Part shown: positions 1-5,424 of the stretch, piece by piece
How positions within the stretch are numbered: the first letter of the stretch is position 1
Layout: every line of letters begins with the position of its first letter
Assembly: GCA_902477615.1 (NCBI GenBank)
Contig: CABSHY010000069.1
Location: 1-6,863 of the forward strand
From: an uncultured Sutterella sp.
GTDB lineage: Bacteria; Pseudomonadota; Gammaproteobacteria; Burkholderiales; Burkholderiaceae_F
Length of the DNA: 6,863 nt
Direction: 5' to 3'
Program-made: the position numbers and the translations under genes
The notes under the pieces: model-generated
What the model saw: only the letters and a program-made list of their open reading frames with translations
Database searches by the model: none
Told to the model about the DNA's origin: nothing

Positions 1-367
1 CGGCAATATCAACCCTCACTCCACGCTTTTGTTGGGGCAAGCTCGAGGAGCTGCGATTACGGCATTAGCTTCTGCCAAACTCTCCGTTTATGAGTTCACT
101 CCAACGGAAATTAAGCAAGCGGCAGTGGGCACGGGCCGAGCCAATAAAGCGCAAGTGCAAAGTATGATGTCGCACATGTTGGGGGTTCCTGAAAATATCC
201 AAGCTGACGCCGCTGATGCTCTAGCTTGTGCAGTTTGTGCCGCACAATCCTTCAGAATGATTCAAAGCATGGATGCCCCAAAAACTTCCGCAGGTCATGC
301 CAGACGTCGTAAAACGTCTAAAAATCGTGATGCTTGGGAAATGGCAATAAGGAACAAAACAAAATGA
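1..367 (+). CDS. ruvC: Holliday junction resolvase RuvC, 3' part (5' end outside window)
   Basis: RuvC is the dimeric, metal-dependent endonuclease that cuts Holliday junctions symmetrically, working with RuvAB in recombinational repair. The reading frame is open from base 2, so the start lies upstream; about 121 C-terminal residues of a protein usually near 170-190 residues are visible. The fragment begins GNINPHSTLLLGQARGAA, which is the RuvC core around the conserved LGQARGAA segment, and continues with IKQAAVGTGRANKAQVQ, typical of RuvC. The motif QADAADALA carries two aspartates (codons 206-208 and 215-217) that align with catalytic Asp138 and Asp141 of the E. coli enzyme. The last ~40 residues form a basic tail (ARRRKTSKNR) that I take as a lineage-specific extension. 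Its TGA stop overlaps the ruvA ATG (ATGA), implying translational coupling. Confidence 0.96.
   Translation, partial: GNINPHSTLLLGQARGAAITALASAKLSVYEFTPTEIKQAAVGTGRANKAQVQSMMSHMLGVPENIQADAADALACAVCAAQSFRMIQSMDAPKTSAGHARRRKTSKNRDAWEMAIRNKTK
349..354 (+). promoter_or_regulatory. Ribosome binding site deciding the ruvA start
   Basis: AAGGAA lies 9 nt upstream of the ATG at 364, inside the end of ruvC. It favours 364 over the in-frame upstream ATG at 334, which would add ten residues not found in RuvA proteins. Confidence 0.7.
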
Positions 368-939
368 TCGGACGTATTCAAGGTAAATTAATTGAAAGCA
401 ATCCACCGCACATCATGGTGGATGTTAACGGTGTGGGCTACGAAATCGATGTCCCCATGTCAACGTTTTATAACCTTCCTGCCGTCGGTCATGAGGTAAC
501 GCTTTTGACGCATTTTGTTGTGCGTGAAGACGCTCAATTGCTCTATGGTTTTTTGACTGCGGAAGAACGTGATACGTTCCGACTTTTGTTGAAAGTTTCC
601 GGCATCGGCGCTCGTACTGCACTTTCGATTTTATCGGGTATGTCCGTAGCGGATTTGGTTAACGCCGTGGCGCTTCAAGAAGCAGGTATTTTGACCAAAG
701 TACCCGGTATTGGGAAAAAGACAGCTGAGCGTTTGTTATTAGAACTTAAAGACAAACTCACGGGTGCCTTAGCTGGTAGCAGTGCCGTCACTGTCAGTTC
801 CACATCGACCGACATTATCAACGCATTGATCGGTCTTGGCTACAGCGATCGTGAGGCTCGTGCCGTTGTTAAGAAACTTCCTGCGGACGTTTCTGTCTCT
901 GATGGCATTCGTATGGCCCTTCAACAAATGGTGAAGTAA
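364..939 (+). CDS. ruvA: Holliday junction branch migration protein RuvA
   Basis: RuvA binds the four-way junction as a tetramer, holds it in a square-planar form and loads the RuvB motors. The 191-residue product is slightly shorter than E. coli RuvA (203). Domain I is the N-terminal OB fold (about 1-62), starting MIGRIQGKLI and ending HFVVREDAQLLYGF. Glu55 and Asp56 match by position the acidic pin residues of the E. coli protein. Domain II carries two helix-hairpin-helix motifs, VSGIG (78-82) and VPGIGKKTAERLL (113-125). After a short Ser/Thr-rich linker (about 135-149), domain III (about 150-191) is the RuvB-contacting module with the typical ALIGLGYSDREA segment. The start at 364 is chosen because MIGR is the family N-terminus and the ATG overlaps the ruvC stop. 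ruvB follows after 2 nt. Confidence 0.97.
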   Translation: MIGRIQGKLIESNPPHIMVDVNGVGYEIDVPMSTFYNLPAVGHEVTLLTHFVVREDAQLLYGFLTAEERDTFRLLLKVSGIGARTALSILSGMSVADLVNAVALQEAGILTKVPGIGKKTAERLLLELKDKLTGALAGSSAVTVSSTSTDIINALIGLGYSDREARAVVKKLPADVSVSDGIRMALQQMVK

Positions 940-941
940 AA

Positions 942-1976
942 GTGAGCGACAATATTGAACGCATTGTGGCTGCTGAATCCTTCTCAGCCAACGAAGAAAA
1001 CATTGATCGTGCCTTGCGCCCCACGCGTCTGGCTGATTATGTCGGTCAGCCCAAGGCCTGTGAACAATTATCCGTTTTCATTGAAGCCGCCAAAGCCCGT
1101 GGTGAAGCCCTTGATCATTTATTGGTGTTTGGCCCTCCCGGGTTAGGCAAGACGACACTTGCTCATATTGTGGCCAACGAAATGGGCGTCAATTTGCGTC
1201 AAACCTCCGGCCCCGTTTTAGAGCGCCCTGGTGATTTAGCTGCCATTTTGACGAATTTGCAAGAAAACGACGTGTTATTCATTGATGAAATTCATCGTTT
1301 ATCTCCCGTTGTTGAAGAAATTTTGTACCCGGCTCTCGAAGACTTCCAAATCGACATTATGATCGGAGAAGGTCCCGCAGCTCGCTCGATTAAACTTGAT
1401 TTAAAACCCTTTACATTGATTGGTGCTACGACTCGAGCAGGGATGCTGACCAATCCGTTACGAGCCCGTTTCGGGATCGTCTCGCAATTACAGTTTTATT
1501 CAAACGAAGATTTGGCAAAAATCGTCAAACGAAGCGCACGATTGCTCAACGTCTCGATGGATGAACAAGGCGCTTTTGAAATTGCCCGTCGCAGCCGTGG
1601 CACGCCTCGTATTGCCAACCGTCTCTTAAGACGCGTTCGTGACTACGCTCAAGTAAAGTACAACGGTGTAATTACTCGTGATGTGGCCGATAAAGCCCTT
1701 GAAATGTTGGATGTTGATCCGTTGGGTTTTGATTTAATTGACCGCAAATTCTTGCTTGCTATTATCGAAAAATTCAATGGGGGGCCCGTTGGTATTGATA
1801 ATTTGGCAGCCGCCGTAGGCGAAGATCGAGAAACACTCGAAGACGTGGTTGAGCCTTATTTAATTCAACAAGGTCATCTTCAAAGAACGCCTCGAGGCCG
1901 TATGGCAACTTTGTCGGCCTACGAACACTTCGGCTATGACCCTCGTGGCTTAAAAGAAACGGCTTCTCTTTTTTAA
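942..1976 (+). CDS. ruvB: Holliday junction branch migration helicase RuvB
   Basis: RuvB is the hexameric AAA+ ATPase that pumps DNA through the RuvA-bound junction. The 344-residue product is of normal family length. The Walker A motif GPPGLGKT is at 64-71, Walker B (FIDEIH) at 113-118, sensor 1 (GATTR) at 161-165, and the arginine-finger segment NPLRARFG at 171-178, with Arg174 at the position used in E. coli. The sensor 2 region RGTPRIANRLLRRVRD is at about 219-234. The C-terminal winged-helix domain (about 265-335) includes the conserved GGPVGIDNLAAAVGED and YLIQQGHLQRTPRGR segments. Translation begins at a GTG two nucleotides after the ruvA stop. There is no strong Shine-Dalgarno before it, only GAAG within the ruvA end, so coupling to ruvA translation is likely. 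The protein begins MSDN. Confidence 0.98.
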   Translation: MSDNIERIVAAESFSANEENIDRALRPTRLADYVGQPKACEQLSVFIEAAKARGEALDHLLVFGPPGLGKTTLAHIVANEMGVNLRQTSGPVLERPGDLAAILTNLQENDVLFIDEIHRLSPVVEEILYPALEDFQIDIMIGEGPAARSIKLDLKPFTLIGATTRAGMLTNPLRARFGIVSQLQFYSNEDLAKIVKRSARLLNVSMDEQGAFEIARRSRGTPRIANRLLRRVRDYAQVKYNGVITRDVADKALEMLDVDPLGFDLIDRKFLLAIIEKFNGGPVGIDNLAAAVGEDRETLEDVVEPYLIQQGHLQRTPRGRMATLSAYEHFGYDPRGLKETASLF

Positions 1977-1979
1977 GAA

Positions 1980-2405
1980 ATGATGCAAAACGAATTTACT
2001 TGGCCCATTCGAATTTATTACGAAGATACCGATGCTGGCGGTATTGTCTACCACTCGAATTACCTGAAGTTTTTCGAACGTACCCGTACAGAATTTTTGA
2101 GGGCCCTAGGTTGGAATCAGCAACAGTTAACGGAAGATGGGGTCTGTGCATTTGTGGTCTCGGGCTTATCCATCCGCTATAAACGCCCTGCTCGGCTCGA
2201 TGACACGATTGTTGTTACCGCAAAAATTAAACGCATTCGTCGCGCAAGCTTCACCATTGAACAAAAAGCCCTTAGAGATGAAACGCTATTGGCACACGGT
2301 GAAGTGGATGTTGCCTGTATTTCTCCGAAAACGGGAATGCCCATCCCCATTCCTGACGAAATGTTTAACCAAATTAACACCGCTCTTACACAAGAAACGG
2401 ATTAA
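1980..2405 (+). CDS. ybgC: Acyl-CoA thioesterase YbgC (Tol-Pal associated hotdog-fold protein)
   Basis: YbgC is a small cytosolic hotdog-fold thioesterase of the 4-hydroxybenzoyl-CoA thioesterase family. In other proteobacteria it acts on acyl-CoA/acyl-ACP and is encoded next to tolQ. The 141-residue product opens with WPIRIYYEDTDAGGIVYHSN, the family signature. Asp18 in DTDAGG aligns by position with the proposed catalytic Asp18 of E. coli YbgC, which supports the first of two adjacent ATGs (1980 rather than 1983). The FFERTRTEFLRALG helix follows, and the rest has the alternating hydrophobic pattern of the hotdog sheet. It begins 3 nt after ruvB, so it is probably transcribed with ruvCAB, and is separated from tolQ by 84 nt. 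The physiological link between YbgC and Tol-Pal is not settled; the assignment here rests on sequence and position. Confidence 0.95.
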   Translation: MMQNEFTWPIRIYYEDTDAGGIVYHSNYLKFFERTRTEFLRALGWNQQQLTEDGVCAFVVSGLSIRYKRPARLDDTIVVTAKIKRIRRASFTIEQKALRDETLLAHGEVDVACISPKTGMPIPIPDEMFNQINTALTQETD

Positions 2406-2423
2406 CACGAAAAAAAAGAGAAA

Positions 2424-2466
2424 AATCGGTAAGATAGGGAATTTTCTACTTTTGATATTGCCGATT
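2424..2466. repeat. Imperfect inverted repeat in the ybgC-tolQ gap
   Basis: The arms AATCGGTAAGAT (2424-2435) and ATATTGCCGATT (2455-2466) pair over 12 positions with one mismatch and one G-U wobble, around a 19-nt loop. On the plus strand no T-tract follows, so it does not look like a normal terminator for ybgC. On the minus strand the hairpin would be followed by a long U-rich run, from the A-rich stretch at about 2410-2425. That gives terminator-like geometry, but no minus-strand gene is close by. It could also attenuate or stabilise the mRNA between the ruv-ybgC and tol segments. Confidence 0.5.
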
Positions 2467-2475
2467 AGCTCCCTG

Positions 2476-2482
2476 TAAAGGA
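2476..2482 (+). promoter_or_regulatory. tolQ ribosome binding site
   Basis: TAAAGGA sits 7 nt before the tolQ ATG at 2490. It is among the better Shine-Dalgarno sequences of the block. This suggests tolQ is translated independently of ybgC, in contrast to the coupled genes upstream. Confidence 0.65.
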
Positions 2483-2489
2483 TTAAAAA

Positions 2490-3158
2490 ATGAACGCTAG
2501 CGCAGATATGTCCATCTTGTCTTTGCTCACCCACGCCAGTGTCGTGGTGCAAGCCGTTTTGGCCATTTTGATTATTTTGTCTTTGATTAGCTGGACTCGT
2601 ATTTTTCAAAAATTCATTCAATTGCGCAAAGCCAGTCGATTGAGCGAAGAATTTGAAAGTCGTTTCTGGAGCGGTTCCGAGTTAACGAAGCTCTACGAAC
2701 ACGCTCAAAATCAACGTGAACGTTCCGGCACACAAGAACGCATTTTTGCCTCTGGTATGACGGAATACTTGAAGCTCTCCCAACACGACTCTGCTGAAGC
2801 TTTAGGTGGTGTTCGCCGTGCTATGCGAGCCACCTATCAACGTGAAATGGATAGTTTGGAAAGCGGCTTGACGACGTTGGCCTCCATTGGCTCTGTTTCC
2901 CCGTACGTTGGCTTATTCGGTACGGTTTGGGGGATCATGAATGCCTTTACGGGTTTATCTGCACTTGATAATGCATCATTGTCAACTGTAGCCCCCGGTA
3001 TTGCTGAAGCCTTGGTCGCAACGGCTATTGGTTTGTTTGCTGCTATTCCTGCTGTGGCTGCCTATAACCGATTTGCCAGCGACGTTGAACGCTTGGCAAA
3101 CCGCTACGAAAGTTTTGCCGAAGAGTTCCAAAACATTCTTCAACGCCAAAGAGGCTAA
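2490..3158 (+). CDS. tolQ: Tol-Pal system motor subunit TolQ
   Basis: TolQ is an inner-membrane protein that, with TolR, forms the proton-motive-force-driven motor energising TolA during outer-membrane constriction at division. It belongs to the TolQ/ExbB/MotA family. The 222-residue product (E. coli 230) has three predicted membrane helices: about 14-36 (VVVQAVLAILIILSLISW), about 129-152 (containing PYVGLFGTVWGIM) and about 168-192 (containing IAEALVATAIGLFAAIPAV). A cytoplasmic loop of some 85 residues lies between the first two. Thr145 and Thr178, the conserved threonines lining the ion path in the E. coli protein, are present at the same numbers. TolQ rather than ExbB is called because ybgC precedes it and tolR and tolA follow with 3-nt gaps. 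Confidence 0.96.
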   Translation: MNASADMSILSLLTHASVVVQAVLAILIILSLISWTRIFQKFIQLRKASRLSEEFESRFWSGSELTKLYEHAQNQRERSGTQERIFASGMTEYLKLSQHDSAEALGGVRRAMRATYQREMDSLESGLTTLASIGSVSPYVGLFGTVWGIMNAFTGLSALDNASLSTVAPGIAEALVATAIGLFAAIPAVAAYNRFASDVERLANRYESFAEEFQNILQRQRG

Positions 3159-3161
3159 ATC

Positions 3162-3584
3162 ATGGAAGGACTTCGTTCTGCTCGTAAGTCTTCCCGTCGA
3201 ATGTTGGCCGAAATTAACGTCGTGCCCTACATTGACGTGATGTTGGTGCTGGTGGTGATCTTGATGGTCTCTGCCCCCTTTGTTAATCCTTCGCTGGTGA
3301 ATTTACCGAGCGTTAAAAAAGCTGAAAAAGCACCCGATACAATTATTGAAGTTGTTGTTCATCCGACCGGTGCCATGAGTATACGAAAGGGCAAGGATCT
3401 CCTTGCCGTGGATATGCCGGGACTCATCTCTGCGGTTAAAACGGCTCAAGCCGGTAACAAAGAGGTTCCCGTTGTCATTGCCGCCGATAAAGTTGTTCAA
3501 TACGAACAAGTCGTCAATGTCATGAAGCAACTGCAAGCAGCCGACATCAGTCGTGTCGGTTTGTCATTAAAAGTCGAGAGATAA
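3162..3584 (+). CDS. tolR: Tol-Pal system stator protein TolR
   Basis: TolR is the single-span inner-membrane partner of TolQ (ExbD/TolR family). A dimer sits inside the TolQ ring and its periplasmic domain contacts the envelope. The product has 140 residues, normal for the family. A short basic cytoplasmic end (SARKSSRRM) precedes AEINVVPYIDVMLVLVVILM. Asp25 in this segment aligns with the essential membrane aspartate Asp23 of E. coli TolR. The membrane helix spans about 22-42. The periplasmic part (about 44-140) has the mixed alpha/beta pattern of the family, including VPVVIAADKVVQYEQVVNVM and the ending SRVGLSLKVER. GAGG (3151-3154) at the tolQ end provides a ribosome site 7 nt before the ATG. 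Confidence 0.95.
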   Translation: MEGLRSARKSSRRMLAEINVVPYIDVMLVLVVILMVSAPFVNPSLVNLPSVKKAEKAPDTIIEVVVHPTGAMSIRKGKDLLAVDMPGLISAVKTAQAGNKEVPVVIAADKVVQYEQVVNVMKQLQAADISRVGLSLKVER

Positions 3585-3587
3585 ATC

Positions 3588-4580
3588 GTGAGTGACAACC
3601 AAAAACCTTTGGCTCATGAAAAAAAAGAATCTCAAAGCATGAAGCCGCATAAAAAGAACTCTCAAGACAATGAGCAATGGGGGGTCTCTTTTGTGCTGGC
3701 CGTTTCAGTTCACGCCTTATTGTTTGTTGGTTTGTTCCTTGTCTTTCAATGGAATCGCGTCAGCGATGAAGTGGTTTATGCCGAATTGTGGGCCCCGGCT
3801 CAAATTGCCTCAACACCGGTAGAACCGGTCAAGGTAGAAAAACCACAAGAAGTTGAACAGCCAAAGCCTGAGCCCGAGCCGGAACCGGAACCCGAACCCG
3901 AACCCGCACCTCCTCCGGAGCCGCCCAAACCTCAAGAGCAAGCACCATCAGAACCCTCTGAAGATGTGATTCGTCAACAAAACGAAGAAAAGAAAAAACT
4001 CGAAGAACAAAAACGCTTAGAGGAAGAAAAGCGACTCGAGGAACAGAGAAAGCTTGAAGAGCAAAAGAAACTTGAAGAGCAAAAGAAACTTGAGGAGCAA
4101 AAGAAGCTCGAAGAGAAAAAGCGCCTCGAAGAAGAAAAGCGTAAAGCCGAAGAGAAAAAGCGCCAAGAGCAACGCCGAAGAGAGCAAGCCAAGCGCTTAG
4201 CTCAGCAAATGCAACAGCAAGAAATGCAACGTTTACAACAAACGTCGCAAAACAATGCTGCGGGCGTTTCTGCCTCCATGGGCGGAGCTCAATCGGCCGT
4301 TTACAATTCTCGTATTGTCGCCTGCGTGCGTCGCAATCTCTTCTTCTCGGTCACGCCCGATATGAAGAGTGGTCAATATGAAACCGTCTATGAAGTGACG
4401 CTTTTAGAAAACGGACAGCAAGCGGCAGCGCCGAAATTATTAAAAGCCAGTGGATTGCTGACTTATGATCGAGCCGTTGAGTCTGCCATTCGCAGGTGCG
4501 ACCCGTTCCCCGTTCCCGATAACGGGAAACCGCCCAAAACAATTCAGTTAACCTTTGATCCGGTTGACTCAAAACAATAA
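3588..4580 (+). CDS. tolA: Tol-Pal system periplasm-spanning protein TolA
   Basis: TolA is anchored in the inner membrane, is energised by TolQR and reaches across the periplasm to Pal/TolB. The 330-residue product shows the three TolA domains. A charged cytoplasmic end (1-30) precedes one membrane helix (about 32-55). Ser40 and His42 there recall the Ser/His face that contacts TolQR in E. coli. Next comes a Pro-Glu tract (92-115), then a long, highly charged helix (about 128-215) with LEE hexad repeats. The globular domain III (about 236-330) contains YNSRIVACVRRN, ASGLLTYDRAVESAIRRCDPFPVP and PKTIQLTFDP, like other betaproteobacterial TolA C-termini. Cys246 and Cys304 are the only cysteines. 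The GTG start has GAGAG 7 nt upstream and lies 3 nt after tolR; the in-frame ATG at 3639 would give an E. coli-like short N-terminus and cannot be excluded. Confidence 0.94.
   Translation: MSDNQKPLAHEKKESQSMKPHKKNSQDNEQWGVSFVLAVSVHALLFVGLFLVFQWNRVSDEVVYAELWAPAQIASTPVEPVKVEKPQEVEQPKPEPEPEPEPEPEPAPPPEPPKPQEQAPSEPSEDVIRQQNEEKKKLEEQKRLEEEKRLEEQRKLEEQKKLEEQKKLEEQKKLEEKKRLEEEKRKAEEKKRQEQRRREQAKRLAQQMQQQEMQRLQQTSQNNAAGVSASMGGAQSAVYNSRIVACVRRNLFFSVTPDMKSGQYETVYEVTLLENGQQAAAPKLLKASGLLTYDRAVESAIRRCDPFPVPDNGKPPKTIQLTFDPVDSKQ
3861..3932 (+). repeat. Pro-Glu dipeptide repeat tract in tolA
   Basis: Residues 92-115 of TolA are a run of PE dipeptides followed by APPPEPPKP. Codons alternate between CCT/CCC/CCG and GAG/GAA. 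Similar Pro-rich stiff linkers follow the membrane helix in TonB and in some TolA proteins; here the tract probably extends the arm into the periplasm before the helix begins. Confidence 0.85.
3993..4136 (+). repeat. Eight 18-bp tandem units encoding hexads in tolA
   Basis: Residues 136-183 consist of eight consecutive hexads of the form (K/R)(K/R)LEE(Q/E/K), with no insertion or deletion. The central three (154-171) are almost identical: KKLEEQ, or RKLEEQ in the first. The DNA units vary at synonymous positions (CTT/CTC, GAA/GAG, AAA/AAG). Either the expansion is not very recent, or selection keeps the peptide. The pattern continues less regularly to about residue 205. Confidence 0.9.
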
Positions 4581-4597
4581 TCTTGTTGGAGTAAGTT

Positions 4598-5188
4598 ATG
4601 CATAAATTCAATTCACGATTTGCAGAAAGTCTTGGCCTTTCCTACGGTGGCTGCGTCCGAGATCTCGTTCGCTTCACCTCTGGCGAAGTGGCTAATGCTG
4701 TCAACGCTCCTTTGCCGTTTTTCCGTTTCTTCAATCCGGAAGCCACGCGCAACTTTAATGCTCAATGGGCCGCTATGCTTGAAGCCATCGGTATGCTTGC
4801 TGCAATGACGGAATCTGAAGAATATCGTCAAAATGAAAAGTTCGTCAAAAAGACGCTTTTTCATATGCACCAAACGGTGGAAATGACCTTAACGGAAAAA
4901 CTTTTGAGTCAATTAACGCCCGAGGCCAAGCAACGCTATGAAGAAACACGAAAGCTTTTAGTAAAAGAAGCTTTGGTTCCCGAAGCTAAGAAAGCTGACT
5001 TGTCTGATGCTTTCTTGAAGGTTATTCATGGTGAAAAATACGACAAAGTGAGTGAACGCACTAAAGTCCAAGCTTTAAAGCAAGTCTCTTTGGCTTATGA
5101 CGTTTTCCGTCGAGTCTACTATGTGGAAATCGCTCACTTTGAAAATGAGTCTGTAAACGTTCCCGAAGAAGAAAAAGAAACAAAGTAA
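4598..5188 (+). CDS. Unrecognised helical protein, last gene of the tolQRA block
   Basis: I do not recognise this 196-residue protein. It has no signal peptide, no membrane helix and no visible catalytic motif, so it is probably cytosolic. It begins MHKFNSRFAESLGLSYGGCV, with its only cysteine at residue 19, followed by an aromatic stretch PLPFFRFFNP (38-47). The rest looks mostly helical: about 57-71, 76-103, 107-125, 132-145 and 152-182. It ends in an acidic tail (PEEEKETK). Helix content and size loosely recall phasins or other small scaffold proteins, but no specific similarity can be claimed. The start is well supported: GGAG at 4588-4591 is 6 nt before the ATG. It lies 17 nt after tolA and just before a strong terminator, so it is probably co-transcribed with tolQRA. 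It occupies the place where tolB is usually found. Codon use resembles its neighbours. Confidence 0.85.
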   Translation: MHKFNSRFAESLGLSYGGCVRDLVRFTSGEVANAVNAPLPFFRFFNPEATRNFNAQWAAMLEAIGMLAAMTESEEYRQNEKFVKKTLFHMHQTVEMTLTEKLLSQLTPEAKQRYEETRKLLVKEALVPEAKKADLSDAFLKVIHGEKYDKVSERTKVQALKQVSLAYDVFRRVYYVEIAHFENESVNVPEEEKETK

Positions 5189-5212
5189 AAGAAAGTCTTT
5201 AAAAGGCTTATC

Positions 5213-5250
5213 AACGGCTGAAATCAAAGGGTTTCAGCCGTTTTTTATTT
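5213..5250 (+). terminator. Intrinsic terminator ending the ruv-ybgC-tol block
   Basis: A perfect 11-bp stem AACGGCTGAAA (5213-5223) / TTTCAGCCGTT (5232-5242) encloses an 8-nt loop and runs directly into a T-tract (TTTTATTT). It starts 25 nt after the stop of the unknown gene. The opposite side has no comparable T-run, so it acts on plus-strand transcripts only. Confidence 0.93.
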
Positions 5251-5354
5251 CTCAAAATACGCTTAAAAATGTCTCTAAAAGACAACAAATTCTGTTTTTT
5301 TTGATCAAAGAGAAAAAAAAATCATTTTTTCGGGCATTTTTTACACAATCGCCT
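5251..5354. promoter_or_regulatory. AT-rich, A/T-tract DNA upstream of the HU gene
   Basis: This non-coding stretch carries several A- and T-runs: T-run 5295-5302, A-run about 5313-5321, and T-runs ending at 5330 and 5342. A 10-bp palindrome TTTGATCAAA lies at 5300-5309, and CATTTTTT occurs twice (5323-5330 and 5335-5342), starting 12 bp apart. Such DNA is typical of curved or UP-element-like sequence before strongly expressed genes, and could also be a binding target for HU or another nucleoid protein. No binding site is assigned. Confidence 0.4.
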
Positions 5355-5356
5355 AC

Positions 5357-5383
5357 TTATCAAGGGATTAGTTGCTGTATATT
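5357..5383 (+). promoter_or_regulatory. Probable promoter of the HU gene
   Basis: TATATT at 5378-5383 matches the -10 consensus at five of six positions. It would place the transcript start near 5390, giving a 5' leader of about 35 nt with AAGGAG (5412-5417) at good spacing. The -35 is unclear: TTATCA at 5357-5362 matches four of six but with a short 15-bp spacer. The terminator upstream makes a separate promoter here necessary. Confidence 0.5.
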
Positions 5384-5424
5384 AGGGTTGTTCTCGTTCA
5401 GAATTTCTCATAAGGAGTGCTCCA

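Noticed and set aside
334..363. RuvA start at the upstream ATG (334)
   Set aside because: The ten extra residues are unlike RuvA N-termini. The ATG at 364 gives the family start MIGR, has AAGGAA upstream and overlaps the ruvC stop.
2452..2479. TTGATA (2452-2457) and TGTAAA (2474-2479) as a tolQ promoter
   Set aside because: The spacing is acceptable, but transcription would start about 4 nt before the ATG and the -10 would overlap the ribosome binding site, so it could not make a normal tolQ leader.
2286..2621. Minus-strand open frame across the ybgC end, the gap and the tolQ start
   Set aside because: It overlaps two well-supported genes, has no ribosome site, and its composition looks like antisense of them. 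The hairpin inside its span is better explained as an RNA or terminator element.
3993..4136. tolA 18-bp repeats as a CRISPR-like or mobile repeat array
   Set aside because: The units are contiguous, in frame and lack spacers; they encode a periodic peptide within TolA.
3974..4192. Ser/Phe/Cys-rich minus-strand open frame opposite the tolA repeats
   Set aside because: It is the mirror image of the Lys/Glu/Leu hexad codons in tolA; low complexity, no start signal and no family.
5300..5309. TTTGATCAAA as an FNR/CRP-type operator
   Set aside because: The half-sites of that family are separated by four bases; here they abut, so only a simple palindrome is supported.
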